DNA of 64,000 bases from Sinobacterium caligoides (GCF_003752585.1 NZ_RKHR01000005.1:406947-470946); one strand, 5' to 3'; shown: positions 53,846 through 63,835, counted from the stretch's first letter. Numbers and translations are program-made. The notes: a model not told the origin generated them from the sequence alone.

Positions 53846-53919
53846 TGGAGGCTCGAAGCGGAATCGAACCGCTGTTGACGGATTTGCAATCCGCTGCATC
53901 ACCACTCTGCCATCGAGCC
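53846..53919 (-). tRNA. tRNA-Cys(GCA), copy 1
   Basis: 74 bases with encoded CCA; acceptor GGCTCGA/TCGAGCC and anticodon loop ATTGCAAAT give GCA. Confidence 0.95.
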
Positions 53920-54009
53920 TTTGACACTGCTTTGGTAAGCGAGATCAAGGAGGTGCTGTAGTTAACGTCTACCGACGATTATTACAGCCCCGAGGGCCTG
54001 CAATGAATT

Positions 54010-54085
<76 letters not shown>

Positions 54086-54152
54086 TAAAAGACAGCCAAT
54101 CTTCACTATTTTTTCGTCTAGCGACGACTCCATTAATTAGCGTACTAAGTAA

Positions 54153-54226
54153 TGGAGGCTCGAAGCGGAATCGAACCGCTGTTGACGGATTTGCAATCCG
54201 CTGCATCACCACTCTGCCATCGAGCC
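54153..54226 (-). tRNA. tRNA-Cys(GCA), copy 2
   Basis: 74 bases with encoded CCA, same as the other tRNA-Cys copy. Confidence 0.95.
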
Positions 54227-54233
54227 TTTGTTT

Positions 54234-54309
<76 letters not shown>

Positions 54310-54460
54310 ACAAACAAATGACGTTCCCTTGAACGCGGGATGTATTCTAGTGATTGCGGCCTTAGAGTCAAGCATCACGATGACATTTATAAGAAATAAA
54401 TAGGAATAAACGCTATATATAGAGCGCTGAACAGTGCTTTGATCCAGTACATCTTTTTAC

Positions 54461-55012
54461 TCATTGCTTGCGCAAGCTAGGCCAGGCCGCCAACAAATAC
54501 TGCCACATCGACCACAGCGTTAGACCAGCCGCAAGATAGAGTGCTGCGTAACCAATGCCCAGCAAGAAGTCACTACCCGACTCTCCGAAGGCCAGCAAGA
54601 AAGTGATTGAGAACATTTGCATGGCTGTCTTCACCTTGCCGATGTAGCTCACCGCAACGCTGGCGCGCTCACCGAGCTCTGCCATCCACTCACGCAGCGC
54701 TGAAATAACGATCTCGCGAGCGATAATGACAATCGCCGGTAGCGTGAACCACAGCGACGCCTGCACCTCCGTCAAAATGACCAACGCGATCGCCACCATC
54801 AACTTATCCGCCACAGGGTCTAAGAAGGCCCCCAGAGGCGTCGATTGATTCAGCTTACGTGCGAGATAACCGTCCAACCAGTCTGTCGCCGCCGCCGCCA
54901 TGAAAATTGCCGCCGCCGTAATATCAGCGTAGTGCCATGGCAGGTAGTAAATCACAACAATCACGGGAATCAGTATGATACGGAAGAAGGTAAGCAAATT
55001 AGGTATATTCAT
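54461..55012 (-). CDS. pgsA: CDP-diacylglycerol--glycerol-3-phosphate 3-phosphatidyltransferase
   Basis: About 183 residues, an inner-membrane enzyme of the CDP-alcohol phosphatidyltransferase family. The catalytic motif D-x2-D-G-x2-A-R-x8-G-x3-D-x3-D is complete in DWLDGYLARKL and STPLGAFLDPVADKL (about 43-67). It makes phosphatidylglycerol phosphate. Four or five membrane helices surround the motif. ATG at 55012 (MNIPNLLTFFR) is the family start. It follows uvrC by 43 bases on the same strand, in the conserved gacA-uvrC-pgsA order, and is followed by the tRNA array. Confidence 0.93.
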   Translation of the reverse strand: MNIPNLLTFFRIILIPVIVVIYYLPWHYADITAAAIFMAAAATDWLDGYLARKLNQSTPLGAFLDPVADKLMVAIALVILTEVQASLWFTLPAIVIIAREIVISALREWMAELGERASVAVSYIGKVKTAMQMFSITFLLAFGESGSDFLLGIGYAALYLAAGLTLWSMWQYLLAAWPSLRKQ

Positions 55013-55054
55013 TAACAAGCCAATTGGGTGAATTGTTGTGACGAGGAGTGCATT

Positions 55055-57010
55055 CTAATCATTATGCAGTGCCGCATAAATATCTGTAGCAATTTTTTCA
55101 TTAATACCTGTTACCCGCATCAATTCCTCAATACTCGACGCGCTGATTTTCTGTAGTCCACCAAAGTGTCGCAGCAACTCACGTCGACGCTTAGGCCCTA
55201 CCCCGGGAATGCCCTCTAAGGTCGATGTCTTACGGGTTTTATCACGACGCTGACGGTGCCCTGTAATCGCAAAGCGATGCGACTCATCACGAATATGCTG
55301 AATCAACAATAGGCCGGGGTGGTCTGCGTCTAACAACAACTGACGCTGCTCGCGCCCGATGAACAATTGCTCCATGCCCGGTTTTCTCGTGACACCTTTC
55401 GCCACACCGATAAGCAACACCCCCTCTATCCCGATCTCATCAATGACCTGCTGTGCCTTGCTTAGCTGTCCTTTACCGCCATCAATAAGCAAGATATCGG
55501 GCTGCACACCCTCGCCTTTTTGTAAGCGCTTAAAGCGCCGTGTCAGCGCCTGCTCCATCGCAGCATAGTCATCCCCTCCCGTAATCCCCTTGATATTAAA
55601 CAAACGGTAGTCGGATTTTTTCGGCCCGCAAGTATCAAAGACAACACAAGAGGCCACAGTACTCTCTCCCGAGGAGTGACTAATATCAAAGCACTCTAGG
55701 CGCTCCGGTAACTCATCGAGCCCCAGCGCCTGCTGCAGCGCCTCAAAACGTTGATAGCTATTCTGTCGATCTGCGATACGACTACCGACATTCGTCGTTG
55801 CCGTATTCACCGCCAAGGTCAACCAACGTGAACGGCTTGCCCGTACCCGACTACTTATCGCCACTTTACGTGTCGACTGCTGGCTTAGCGCCGACTCAAT
55901 GATCGCATGATCTTCCGGCAGCACATTGACTAGGACCTCTTTCGGGATATCACGGGCGGCACTCGCCAGGTAGAATTGCGGCAAAAAGGCTGACAACACC
56001 TCTGCCGCGCTCGGCGCCAACCTGATCTTAGGAAAATAGCTTTTACTGCCCAGTATCCTACCGCCACGCACATAGATCACCTGCACACAGGCCACCACCC
56101 CCTTCACCACGCAGGCGCATATATCAAGATCACCGCTTTCACCGTCGACGTATTGACGCTCTTGGATTGTTCGCAAAGCACCAATACGATCTCTTAGTTC
56201 TGCCGCCTTCTCGAAGTTTAGCGCCATCGACGCCGCCTCCATTTGATCGGCCAACGCTCCCATCAACTGATCACTTTTCCCCTCTAAGAACATAATCGCC
56301 TGCTCGACGCTACGGCGATAGTCCTCCGTAGCGATCAAATCGACACAGGGGCCAGAGCAACGTTTTATCTGGTACTGCAGGCAAGCCCTTGAGCGGTTCT
56401 TAAAAACACTATCCTGACAGGGACGCAATAAAAAAGTGCGCTGAAGAAATTGCAGGCTTTCACGCACAGCACCAGCATTAGGATAGGGACCAAAGAAGCG
56501 CCCCCCTCCCTGCTTCTTACCCCGATAATAGGAGATTCTCGGTGTTTCGTGATCGCTTAATAAGATATAGGGATAGCTTTTGCCGTCACGCAACAGAATG
56601 TTATAGGGTGGCAAGTGTGCCTTAATCAAACTCTGTTCGAGTAATAGCGCTTCTGTTTCACTACTGGTTACCGTCACCTCTATACGGTGGATACGTGCAA
56701 CCAACGCCATCGTCTTGGTGGTTAGTCCGGTGGCCCTAAAATAACTACTAACACGGCGCTTCAGGTTCTTCGCTTTACCGACATAAAGCACCTCAGATTT
56801 CTCCGAGTACATCTGATACACGCCCGGCTTCTGCGTTAGGTCTTTTAGGTAATCGCGATAGTCGAAGCGAAAGGTCAGCTTACCTTGCTTTGCCAAGCCT
56901 TCAGCCAACATATCATCATTATCACCGACCTTCTGCTTCTTCGAAACACTGGCCGAAACTGATGGCGCAGCATTGTCATCAGCGGAGGATTTATCAACGG
57001 GTTTTACCAC
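55055..57010 (-). CDS. uvrC: Excinuclease ABC subunit C
   Basis: A 651-residue UvrC. The GIY-YIG nuclease domain (PGVYQMYSEKSEVLYVGKAK, about 62-81) cuts 3' of the lesion, the UVR motif (MEAASMALNFEKAAELRDRI, about 257-276) binds UvrB, the RNase-H-like domain (ECFDISHSSGESTVASCVVF, about 442-461) cuts 5', and the tandem helix-hairpin-helix is at the C-terminus (LEGIPGVGPKRRRELLRHFG). An unusual Ser/Lys/Asp-rich extension of ~45 residues precedes the nuclease domain; an internal start such as MLAEGLAK is possible. It follows gacA, as in many gammaproteobacteria. Confidence 0.95.
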   Translation of the reverse strand: MVKPVDKSSADDNAAPSVSASVSKKQKVGDNDDMLAEGLAKQGKLTFRFDYRDYLKDLTQKPGVYQMYSEKSEVLYVGKAKNLKRRVSSYFRATGLTTKTMALVARIHRIEVTVTSSETEALLLEQSLIKAHLPPYNILLRDGKSYPYILLSDHETPRISYYRGKKQGGGRFFGPYPNAGAVRESLQFLQRTFLLRPCQDSVFKNRSRACLQYQIKRCSGPCVDLIATEDYRRSVEQAIMFLEGKSDQLMGALADQMEAASMALNFEKAAELRDRIGALRTIQERQYVDGESGDLDICACVVKGVVACVQVIYVRGGRILGSKSYFPKIRLAPSAAEVLSAFLPQFYLASAARDIPKEVLVNVLPEDHAIIESALSQQSTRKVAISSRVRASRSRWLTLAVNTATTNVGSRIADRQNSYQRFEALQQALGLDELPERLECFDISHSSGESTVASCVVFDTCGPKKSDYRLFNIKGITGGDDYAAMEQALTRRFKRLQKGEGVQPDILLIDGGKGQLSKAQQVIDEIGIEGVLLIGVAKGVTRKPGMEQLFIGREQRQLLLDADHPGLLLIQHIRDESHRFAITGHRQRRDKTRKTSTLEGIPGVGPKRRRELLRHFGGLQKISASSIEELMRVTGINEKIATDIYAALHND

Positions 57011-57089
57011 TATGCTATACCAAAAGCTAATCGCCGGAAGAGTTGCGCACTATGACGCAACATGATGGCTGGCTATTATAGCACTACGC

Positions 57090-57743
57090 TCAGCCTTCCT
57101 GAACGCCAACCTCTAACATACCGTGTCGGATAGCTAACAAGGTCAGCTCAACATCGCTGCTAATGCCGAGCTTTTCAAAAAGTCGATAACGATAGCTATT
57201 CACCGTTTTCGGGCTCAGATGAAGGCTCTCCGAGATATCTGAGACCTTGTGGCAATTAACGATCATCATGCAAATCTGTAACTCTCGTTCAGACAAGAGC
57301 TCAAACGGACTATCAGCACTTTTATCGTCGAATGACTTCAACGCAAGCTGTTGCGCCACGGCAGGGCTCAAATAACGCTGACCGGCCTTAACCACCCTGA
57401 TGGCCTGTACAATATCTTCAATATCCGCCCCTTTGGTCACAAAGCCCGAGGCTCCGGCTTTCAAAAGTCGAGAGGGAAATGGATCGTCCTCACAGGCGCT
57501 AACAGCGATGACTCGCGTATCAGGGTTAGCCCTCACCAGTTTACGCGTAGCCTCTAGACCACCAATACCAGGCATACGAACATCCATCAACACAACATCG
57601 ACCGCCTGTTCACGACACTGCCGCAAAGCAGCCTCACCACTGTTGGCTTCCCCTACAACAGAAATACCTTCCACATCTTGCAACATACGAATAATGCCAT
57701 TACGAACAAGGTCGTGGTCATCGGCGACTATGACTTTTATCAA
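57090..57743 (-). CDS. gacA: GacA/UvrY-type response regulator, TTG start
   Basis: About 217 residues. The receiver domain starts IKVIVADDHDLVRNGI, with the phosphorylated Asp in VDVVLMDVRMPGIGG (about residue 54). The C-terminal LuxR-type helix-turn-helix reads LSERELQICMMIVNCHKVSDIS then SLHLSPKTVNSYRYRLFEKL. The TTG at 57743 is chosen because AGGGG lies seven bases upstream and the protein then begins as GacA/UvrY proteins do; the upstream ATG at 57791 would add 16 atypical residues. GacA with GacS activates small RNAs that bind RsmA/CsrA. The partner kinase is not in the window. The 244 bases upstream hold nothing else. Confidence 0.92.
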   Translation of the reverse strand: MIKVIVADDHDLVRNGIIRMLQDVEGISVVGEANSGEAALRQCREQAVDVVLMDVRMPGIGGLEATRKLVRANPDTRVIAVSACEDDPFPSRLLKAGASGFVTKGADIEDIVQAIRVVKAGQRYLSPAVAQQLALKSFDDKSADSPFELLSERELQICMMIVNCHKVSDISESLHLSPKTVNSYRYRLFEKLGISSDVELTLLAIRHGMLEVGVQEG

Positions 57744-57987
57744 CTTAAAACCCCTAACTAGACGGCTAGTCTCTTGTATTCTTGTTATCAACTCAGCCCG
57801 CCATCATTGGCGGTATATCGGTAGAGTGTTATTCACCTTACCACCCATTTTGAAATCAGGATAGCCTCAAATTGCACAATACTACGCAGGGAAAGCGATT
57901 AATAATCCCGTCATAATTCTCCCCCACCAAACAACGCTCTCTTAACCTGCCGGGCAACATATTTATTAGTAAGAACAATAGCCTATT

Positions 57988-59034
57988 CTAGAGCCATCGC
58001 GGCTCTGCCTCTAACGTAACACCATAACGCTTCAGGCAATCCACACAGACCTGCCGACGTAACGCCTCAACATCAGCACGATTTGCACCACCCAGGTTAA
58101 CTAACACCAACGCCTGCTTTTCATGCATCGCCACCGCACCTAAAGCACGACCTCGCCATCCCGCATTATCAATCAGCCAGCCAGCGGCCAACTTATAATC
58201 ACCAGTGGGCAAAAGATAACCAACTAGGCCGGGATAAGTTGCCTTGAGCTGCTCATAATCCTGTTTGGTCACAACCGGGTTTTTAAAGAAACTGCCGGCA
58301 TTAGGTAACACTGCTGGATCAGGTAACTTTGAACGTCGCACCGCAATAACCGCCGCAAACACTTCTTGCGCACCAATTTCCCCCGCTTTGTAACGCTCTG
58401 GGTATTCAGCCTCAAGATATTGCTGAAGCGCTTGATAGCGATAGTACGGCTGATCAACCGTTGACAAGCGTATACTGATAGCCGTGATAATTAAGCCTGA
58501 AGACTCGTGCTTAAACACACTGTCACGATAGGCCAAGCGGCATTGCTTTGCCGATAAACGCTGGCTTTCACCCGTTTCCGGGTTGTAGGTATCCACTGCC
58601 ACCAGCACATCACTCACCTCTCGTCCGTAGGCGCCTATATTCTGCACCGGGGCAGCACCAGCGCAACCCGGAATCAGGGCCAGGTTTTCTATGCCATAAA
58701 GGTGATTATCAAGGCTAAACGCCACCAGATCATGCCAATTTTCCCCGGCACCGACATGCAACACAGCATGTTGAGGCGACTCAATTTCAACTACTCTGCC
58801 ACGAATACCGTTGAGCACCACCAAGGCATCGAGATAATCCGGCACCACCAAATTGCTGCCGCCACCGATGACCTGCAGAGGTACACCTTTACGCCGAGCA
58901 AAATCGACCACCTCTGGTAACTGAGCCGCTGATTCAAGCTCGACAAAATACCTCGCCACACAGGGAAGGGACAAGGTATTAAGAGCGCTAATATCATAAT
59001 CACTCTTCACATCAAGACTTATCGGCGCGGTCAT
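57988..59034 (-). CDS. murB: UDP-N-acetylenolpyruvoylglucosamine reductase
   Basis: About 348 residues, near the E. coli MurB size (342). The FAD domain has PLQVIGGGSNLVVPDYLDAL (about 52-71). ENLALIPGCAGAAPVQNIGA and YGREVSDVLV follow, and PNAGSFFKNPVV contains the catalytic Ser. DYKLAAGWLIDNAGWRGRAL near the C-terminus is typical of type I MurB. It makes UDP-MurNAc from the enolpyruvyl intermediate for peptidoglycan. ATG at 59034 gives the normal start; the frame is open to 59061. It lies 71 bases after kdsB on the same strand. Confidence 0.94.
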   Translation of the reverse strand: MTAPISLDVKSDYDISALNTLSLPCVARYFVELESAAQLPEVVDFARRKGVPLQVIGGGSNLVVPDYLDALVVLNGIRGRVVEIESPQHAVLHVGAGENWHDLVAFSLDNHLYGIENLALIPGCAGAAPVQNIGAYGREVSDVLVAVDTYNPETGESQRLSAKQCRLAYRDSVFKHESSGLIITAISIRLSTVDQPYYRYQALQQYLEAEYPERYKAGEIGAQEVFAAVIAVRRSKLPDPAVLPNAGSFFKNPVVTKQDYEQLKATYPGLVGYLLPTGDYKLAAGWLIDNAGWRGRALGAVAMHEKQALVLVNLGGANRADVEALRRQVCVDCLKRYGVTLEAEPRWL

Positions 59035-59105
59035 TTCTCTATCACTCTTCAGCACTATCATTTTTCTGCACGATCATTTCTGCACAATCAAAGTAGCATC
59101 GCAGA

Positions 59106-59870
59106 CTACTTGCCACCCTGTTGTTCAGCCAAATAATGGCGCACACGTAACAAGTCAGCCTCTGTATCAATACCGGCTGGCGGCAGCTCGCATGCAGTCT
59201 CAACATGGATATGGTGTCCGTGCCACATCACCCGTAGCTGCTCAAGCTTCTCTGTCGCCTCGAGAGGGCTCACGGGCCACTGCACAAAGTCGTTAAGTAA
59301 ACCGACCCGATAACCATAAATGCCAATATGACGTTGAGCGATCATCGCAGTCGGCAGCGCCCCTGTTTTCTCATCGCGCGGAAAAGGTATTGGAGAGCGA
59401 CTAAAATACAGCGCCGTGCCCTGAACATTGGCAATCACCTTCACACAGTTTGGATCATAGAACTCTGCAGCGTCATCAATCGCGATACTTAACGTCGACA
59501 TCGCTGAAGCTGGGTGTGATGCTAAGTTTTCCGCCACTTGATTGATAATTGCGGGGGGAATGAGAGGCTCATCCCCCTGTACATTTACAACGACATCGGT
59601 AGCTGAAAGCCCTAGGGCGGCAGCAGCTTCCTGCAATCTATCCGTACCGGACTCATGATCGGCACGCGTCATACAAACTTCTGCCCCGAAGTTCTTCGCA
59701 AGCTCCTCAATACGTACGTCATCTGTGGCAATCACCACCCGCTCCGCCTCACTGCGCAGGGCTTGACGATATACGCGCTCAATCATCGTCTGACCCGCAA
59801 GATCTTTCAAAGGCTTGCCCGGTAGGCGTGTAGAGGAGTAACGAGAGGGGATAATAACGGTAAAACTCAT
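59106..59870 (-). CDS. kdsB: 3-deoxy-manno-octulosonate cytidylyltransferase
   Basis: A 254-residue cytoplasmic enzyme that activates Kdo as CMP-Kdo for lipopolysaccharide core synthesis. The nucleotide-binding start VIIPSRYSSTRLPGKPL is clear (about 5-21), as are VVVNVQGDEPLIPP (about 94-107) and the HIGIYGYRVGLL segment (about 180-191). The length is as usual. It starts three bases past the lpxK stop. The gene order lpxK-kdsB-murB is common, but the small Trm112-type and phosphatase genes often found between them are missing here. Confidence 0.95.
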   Translation of the reverse strand: MSFTVIIPSRYSSTRLPGKPLKDLAGQTMIERVYRQALRSEAERVVIATDDVRIEELAKNFGAEVCMTRADHESGTDRLQEAAAALGLSATDVVVNVQGDEPLIPPAIINQVAENLASHPASAMSTLSIAIDDAAEFYDPNCVKVIANVQGTALYFSRSPIPFPRDEKTGALPTAMIAQRHIGIYGYRVGLLNDFVQWPVSPLEATEKLEQLRVMWHGHHIHVETACELPPAGIDTEADLLRVRHYLAEQQGGK

Positions 59871-59873
59871 AAT

Positions 59874-60923
59874 CTAGATAACCTTACGTGAGGCCGACGC
59901 CGTAACGGCGGCTGTAATTTGCTGGTCAAAAGAAACGTCAATAGCCGAAGCCGAGTCGTCGAATACAGCCTCAATTGGCACGTACCAACAGCGCTCGTCA
60001 GCAAAATCACGGCACTTAACCGCATCTTTTTCCGTCATCAAAATTAACTCTCCCTCAATGCTTGCCAAGTCTTCACGCCGAAACTGGTGATGATCGACAA
60101 AGGCGTGCGTCGCCTGTAATGACACACCTAGCCCTTCAAGCATCGTGAAAAATCGCTGTGGATGTCCAATGCCCGCCAAGGCCGCTACAGTAGGGAGCTG
60201 CGGCAATGCAGACAAAGACACCCGCCGACCACTTAAACAATGCACCGCTTGTCCTGGATTGAGCCCAAAGACATGTTGTGGGGGCAGCGCACCCGCATCA
60301 AGACAATACATCGAAAGATCTGCCTGCCGACTATTGTGTAAAATGAAGTCAACTGTAGTCAGGCGATCAGCCGACTCCCGAAGAGGGCCCGCCGGTAAGC
60401 AGAGGCCATTACCTAGCCCTCTCGCCCCATCGATCACGACTATCTCAACATCTCTTGCTAATGCGTGATGCTGCAAACCATCGTCACTAATCACCACATC
60501 ACAGGAGTACTTTGCCAACAGAAAACTCAACGCACGAGGGCGCACGGGATCGACAACAACCGGACAGCCACAGCGACGAGCAATCAACAGCGGTTCATCA
60601 CCGGACTCAGCACCTAGGCTATCGCTCTGTACATCAAAAGGGGAGCTCGGAGCCTTACCGCCATAGCCTCGTGAAATCACACCTGGGTTAAAACCCTGGC
60701 GTCGCAGCAATTCGACCAAATAAACGGTAACAGGTGTCTTCCCCGTACCGCCAACTGAAAGATTACCGACCACGATCACGGGTACCGGGCTGGCGACAGA
60801 TGTCGCCTTAACAAGCCGTCGATGCGCCACCGCCGCCACCAATGAAGACAATGGTTTCAACAACCGCACCGGCAAATACTTTGACGAGGATCGGTCGTAC
60901 CAGTACTCTTGCAACCGCTTCAT
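59874..60923 (-). CDS. lpxK: Tetraacyldisaccharide 4'-kinase
   Basis: About 349 residues. An N-terminal segment typical of LpxK (MKRLQEYWYDRSSSKYLPVR) with a hydrophobic helix, then the P-loop VGNLSVGGTGKTPVTVYLVE (about 53-72). DVVISDDGLQHHALARDVEIV carries the DDGLQ motif. It adds the 4'-phosphate of lipid A at the inner membrane. ATG at 60923, five bases after the msbA stop, gives the usual start; the frame is open into msbA (to 60980). It forms the conserved pair with msbA. Confidence 0.94.
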   Translation of the reverse strand: MKRLQEYWYDRSSSKYLPVRLLKPLSSLVAAVAHRRLVKATSVASPVPVIVVGNLSVGGTGKTPVTVYLVELLRRQGFNPGVISRGYGGKAPSSPFDVQSDSLGAESGDEPLLIARRCGCPVVVDPVRPRALSFLLAKYSCDVVISDDGLQHHALARDVEIVVIDGARGLGNGLCLPAGPLRESADRLTTVDFILHNSRQADLSMYCLDAGALPPQHVFGLNPGQAVHCLSGRRVSLSALPQLPTVAALAGIGHPQRFFTMLEGLGVSLQATHAFVDHHQFRREDLASIEGELILMTEKDAVKCRDFADERCWYVPIEAVFDDSASAIDVSFDQQITAAVTASASRKVI

Positions 60924-60927
60924 CCGC

Positions 60928-62745
60928 TTAGCTTTCCGACTCGCTGAAACGGCGATCGTAGAGTTGGGAGTAGCGGCCATTATTAGCCATTAGCTCATGA
61001 TGTGCGCCACGCTCAATAATGTCACCCTCTTCCATCACGATAATACAATCTGAATTTTCAATCGTAGAGAGCCTGTGCGCGATGACCAGCGTCGTCCTAT
61101 TCGCCATAACCGCCTCCATCGCCTGTTGAATATGCGCCTCAGATTTGTTGTCGAGGGACGCCGTCGCCTCATCAAAGATCAACACTGGGGCATCTTTCAC
61201 CACTGCACGAGCAATCGCAATACGCTGCTTTTGACCACCGGATAGCAACGACCCATCCTCGCCCACCTCGGTCTGTAGCCCGCGATCTAAACGAGCAATA
61301 AACTCATCGGCATGCGCCATCTCTGCTGCCCGGTGAATATCGTCGGCCTCAACACCCGGGCTTCCGTAAGCAATATTGTTGTAGATGCTGTCATTGAATA
61401 ACACCGAGTGCTGATTCACCATCGCAATATGCTGACGAAGGTTCACTAAACTGTATTCTCGTATATCGACGTCATCGAGTAAGATTTGCCCTCTCTCATA
61501 ATCATAAAAGCGCGTCAGCAGGTTAATCAGCGTCGACTTACCACTGCCGGAAAGGCCGACAATAGCCACTGTCTGACCAGCTTCGACCGTAAAGCTAATA
61601 TCTCGGACAACATCCTTATCGCCATTTCGGTAAGCAAAATAGAGGTTCCTAAATTCGATTTTACCCTCGACCTTAGCCGGCGAAAATTGTCCAGTATCAA
61701 CTTCAACATCACTGTCGATAAACTCATAGAGTTCATCACAGGCAGCCAAACCACGCTGGATCTGTGAGTAAACCTCGGTCAACTGGCGGATCGGCTTGGC
61801 CAACATCCCCGCCGCCCCCACATAGGCGACAAAGTCACCTGCCGTGCCGGTCTCAAACATACCCAGCGCCAACCAAACAATAACGGCCATTGCGCTCCAC
61901 AAGAGAATTTGCACAACAGGTGAAGAAATCGCACTAAAGAACGACAACTTTAACGATTGTTTCGTGTTGTACCAGCTAGCATCACGAAAGCGCTCCTCTT
62001 CGACCGCCTTTTCGCCATAGAGGCGCACTTCTTTATAACCACTAATCGTCTCTGTACAGACCTCAGTAATATTACCAACCGAGCCCTGAATCTTACGGCT
62101 AATCTTCCGCAACCGCTTACCAACATAGTTAATAAAGAGGCCCAATACCGGAGCCACACAGAGGAATATTAGCGACAAGCGCCAGTTCAAGTGAAATATG
62201 TACGCCAATAAGCCAATGACAAAAAGCCCTTCACGCACCACGACCTTAATTGAGTCTGTCGCCGCCGTTGTAACCTGCCCTGTGTGGTAGGTTACCTTGG
62301 TGATCATCTGGCCAGTGGAGTGCTCATCATAGTAATAGGCCGGAACACGCAACATCTTGTTGTAGACCTGCATCCTCATTCGGTGAACGATGTTAAGCGA
62401 GACAAAGGAAAGCCAATAATTACCAAGGAAAAAACCGACCCCTCGTATACAAGCAAGTGGGACAGCAACGGCCGCAACGATCATGTGACGTTGTCCGGTA
62501 GTCAATTCGACGGCACCGAACAGCCATTCGTATAGTTGGGAAATAAGTCCCTTCTGAGAGGCTGGTGCACCACCTAAGCTATCGATGATAAAACCCGTCC
62601 AGTCTGCCACTAGAACCTGAGACGACGAGTAGAGAAAATAACCGACAATACTAACAATAAAAGGAGTCTTTAATGCCCCTAGATTAGACAACAGGCGGCG
62701 ATAGGTGGCCCAATCGCTCGCTTTCTTAACGCTATTGTTTGACAT
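60928..62745 (-). CDS. msbA: Lipid A export ABC transporter MsbA
   Basis: A 605-residue half-transporter: six membrane helices in the first ~330 residues, then an ABC ATPase with Walker A VGLSGSGKSTLINLL (about 393-407), signature LLSGGQKQRIAIARA (about 501-515), and Walker B VLIFDEATASLDNKSEAHIQ. It flips lipid A-core across the inner membrane. The C-terminal half is well conserved; the N-terminal ~40 residues are longer than in E. coli MsbA (582). Next to lpxK and downstream of exbB-exbD, as in many relatives. Confidence 0.94.
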   Translation of the reverse strand: MSNNSVKKASDWATYRRLLSNLGALKTPFIVSIVGYFLYSSSQVLVADWTGFIIDSLGGAPASQKGLISQLYEWLFGAVELTTGQRHMIVAAVAVPLACIRGVGFFLGNYWLSFVSLNIVHRMRMQVYNKMLRVPAYYYDEHSTGQMITKVTYHTGQVTTAATDSIKVVVREGLFVIGLLAYIFHLNWRLSLIFLCVAPVLGLFINYVGKRLRKISRKIQGSVGNITEVCTETISGYKEVRLYGEKAVEEERFRDASWYNTKQSLKLSFFSAISSPVVQILLWSAMAVIVWLALGMFETGTAGDFVAYVGAAGMLAKPIRQLTEVYSQIQRGLAACDELYEFIDSDVEVDTGQFSPAKVEGKIEFRNLYFAYRNGDKDVVRDISFTVEAGQTVAIVGLSGSGKSTLINLLTRFYDYERGQILLDDVDIREYSLVNLRQHIAMVNQHSVLFNDSIYNNIAYGSPGVEADDIHRAAEMAHADEFIARLDRGLQTEVGEDGSLLSGGQKQRIAIARAVVKDAPVLIFDEATASLDNKSEAHIQQAMEAVMANRTTLVIAHRLSTIENSDCIIVMEEGDIIERGAHHELMANNGRYSQLYDRRFSESES

Positions 62746-62780
62746 GAATCTCTTACACTAAACACATAAAGATCAATCAG

Positions 62781-63191
62781 TTACTCAAGATCAGGCTTAC
62801 GTGTGGTTATACTCAAGTGCACGAATTTCAACTTCCCAGCGACATCCATCGCAGTAACCACCGCCTGATGAGGCGTTTTCGCATCTGCAGTAATAACCAG
62901 ATGTTGGTCTTTGCCAACAAATTCTGCCAGTGCTTTTTTCAAGGTATTAGGCTGTTGATTGATAAGTGCGCGACCATTGATAGTGTAATTGCCAGACGCG
63001 CTGATAGCGACCTCTATATTTTGTTTCACCTCACCGCTATCACCAGAAGCTTGTGGCAAATCAAGGGTAAGGTGTGTCTTCTCAGTGAATGTCGTCGATA
63101 CCATAAAGAAAATCAACAATAGGAAGACCACATCGATTAACGGCGCAATATTCACCTCGACGTCGTTCTTTGATTGACGTTTAAACTTCAT
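62781..63191 (-). CDS. exbD: Biopolymer transport protein ExbD/TolR
   Basis: A 136-residue protein with one N-terminal membrane helix (VNIAPLIDVVFLLLIFFMVSTTF, of which the Asp in PLIDV is the conserved proton-path residue) and a periplasmic domain. With ExbB it uses the proton motive force to power a TonB- or Tol-like partner. It starts eight bases after exbB ends. In this gene order (exbB, exbD, msbA, lpxK) the target of the motor is not known for certain; no tonB is in the window. Confidence 0.92.
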   Translation of the reverse strand: MKFKRQSKNDVEVNIAPLIDVVFLLLIFFMVSTTFTEKTHLTLDLPQASGDSGEVKQNIEVAISASGNYTINGRALINQQPNTLKKALAEFVGKDQHLVITADAKTPHQAVVTAMDVAGKLKFVHLSITTRKPDLE

Positions 63192-63199
63192 CGTCGCCC

Positions 63200-63835
63200 C
63201 TACTTACGCTTTTTTTCTTTGACCGCAACTTGACGCTCACTGTGCAGCGCATCCACCAGCTTGACCGACTCCTGCTCTAGGCTAACCACCATGGTGTCAA
63301 TGCGTCGGTGAAGATAACGGTGCATCACCAGCGCCGGAATGGCAACCGCCAAGCCCGCCGCCGTGGTAATCAGCGCTTGCGATATTCCGCCTGCCAATGC
63401 GCCAGCATTACCCGTCCCTTGGTCGACGATCTGGGTAAAGACATCAATCATCCCTACCACTGTGCCCAACAGCCCCAGCAACGGCGCAATCGCAGCTATC
63501 GTCCCCAGCGCATTCATGTTCCGCTCCATGTCGTGGATAATGTGCGAAGCCGATTCCTCGATACTTTCTTTCATAATATCGCGACCATAGCGCGAATTAC
63601 TCAGCCCTGATGCCAGCAGCGCCCCCAGTGGCGAGCTACCTTTGAGCTGCTTGAGGTAATCAGCATCAATACTATTGTCTTTTACACGCTGCCAAACCTC
63701 CGCGAGTTGGTTACGCGGGGCGATCTTGTCGGCCTTCAAGGCCCAAAGCCGCTCAACAGATATTGCCAACGCCAATACCGAACACAACACAATCGGCAAC
63801 ATAATCCAGCCGCCAGCCTGAATAATCTCTAACAC
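63200..63835 (-). CDS. exbB: MotA/TolQ/ExbB proton channel protein
   Basis: About 211 residues with three membrane helices: GGWIMLPIVLCSVLALAISV at the N-terminus and two in the second half (GTIAAIAPLLGLLGTVVGMI and AGGISQALITTAAGLAVAIP), the latter pair typical of TolQ/ExbB. GTG at 63835 is eight bases after GGAGG and gives the usual short N-terminus; GTG at 63850 is in frame. Forms the proton-driven motor with the ExbD gene downstream. Confidence 0.9.
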   Translation of the reverse strand: MLEIIQAGGWIMLPIVLCSVLALAISVERLWALKADKIAPRNQLAEVWQRVKDNSIDADYLKQLKGSSPLGALLASGLSNSRYGRDIMKESIEESASHIIHDMERNMNALGTIAAIAPLLGLLGTVVGMIDVFTQIVDQGTGNAGALAGGISQALITTAAGLAVAIPALVMHRYLHRRIDTMVVSLEQESVKLVDALHSERQVAVKEKKRK

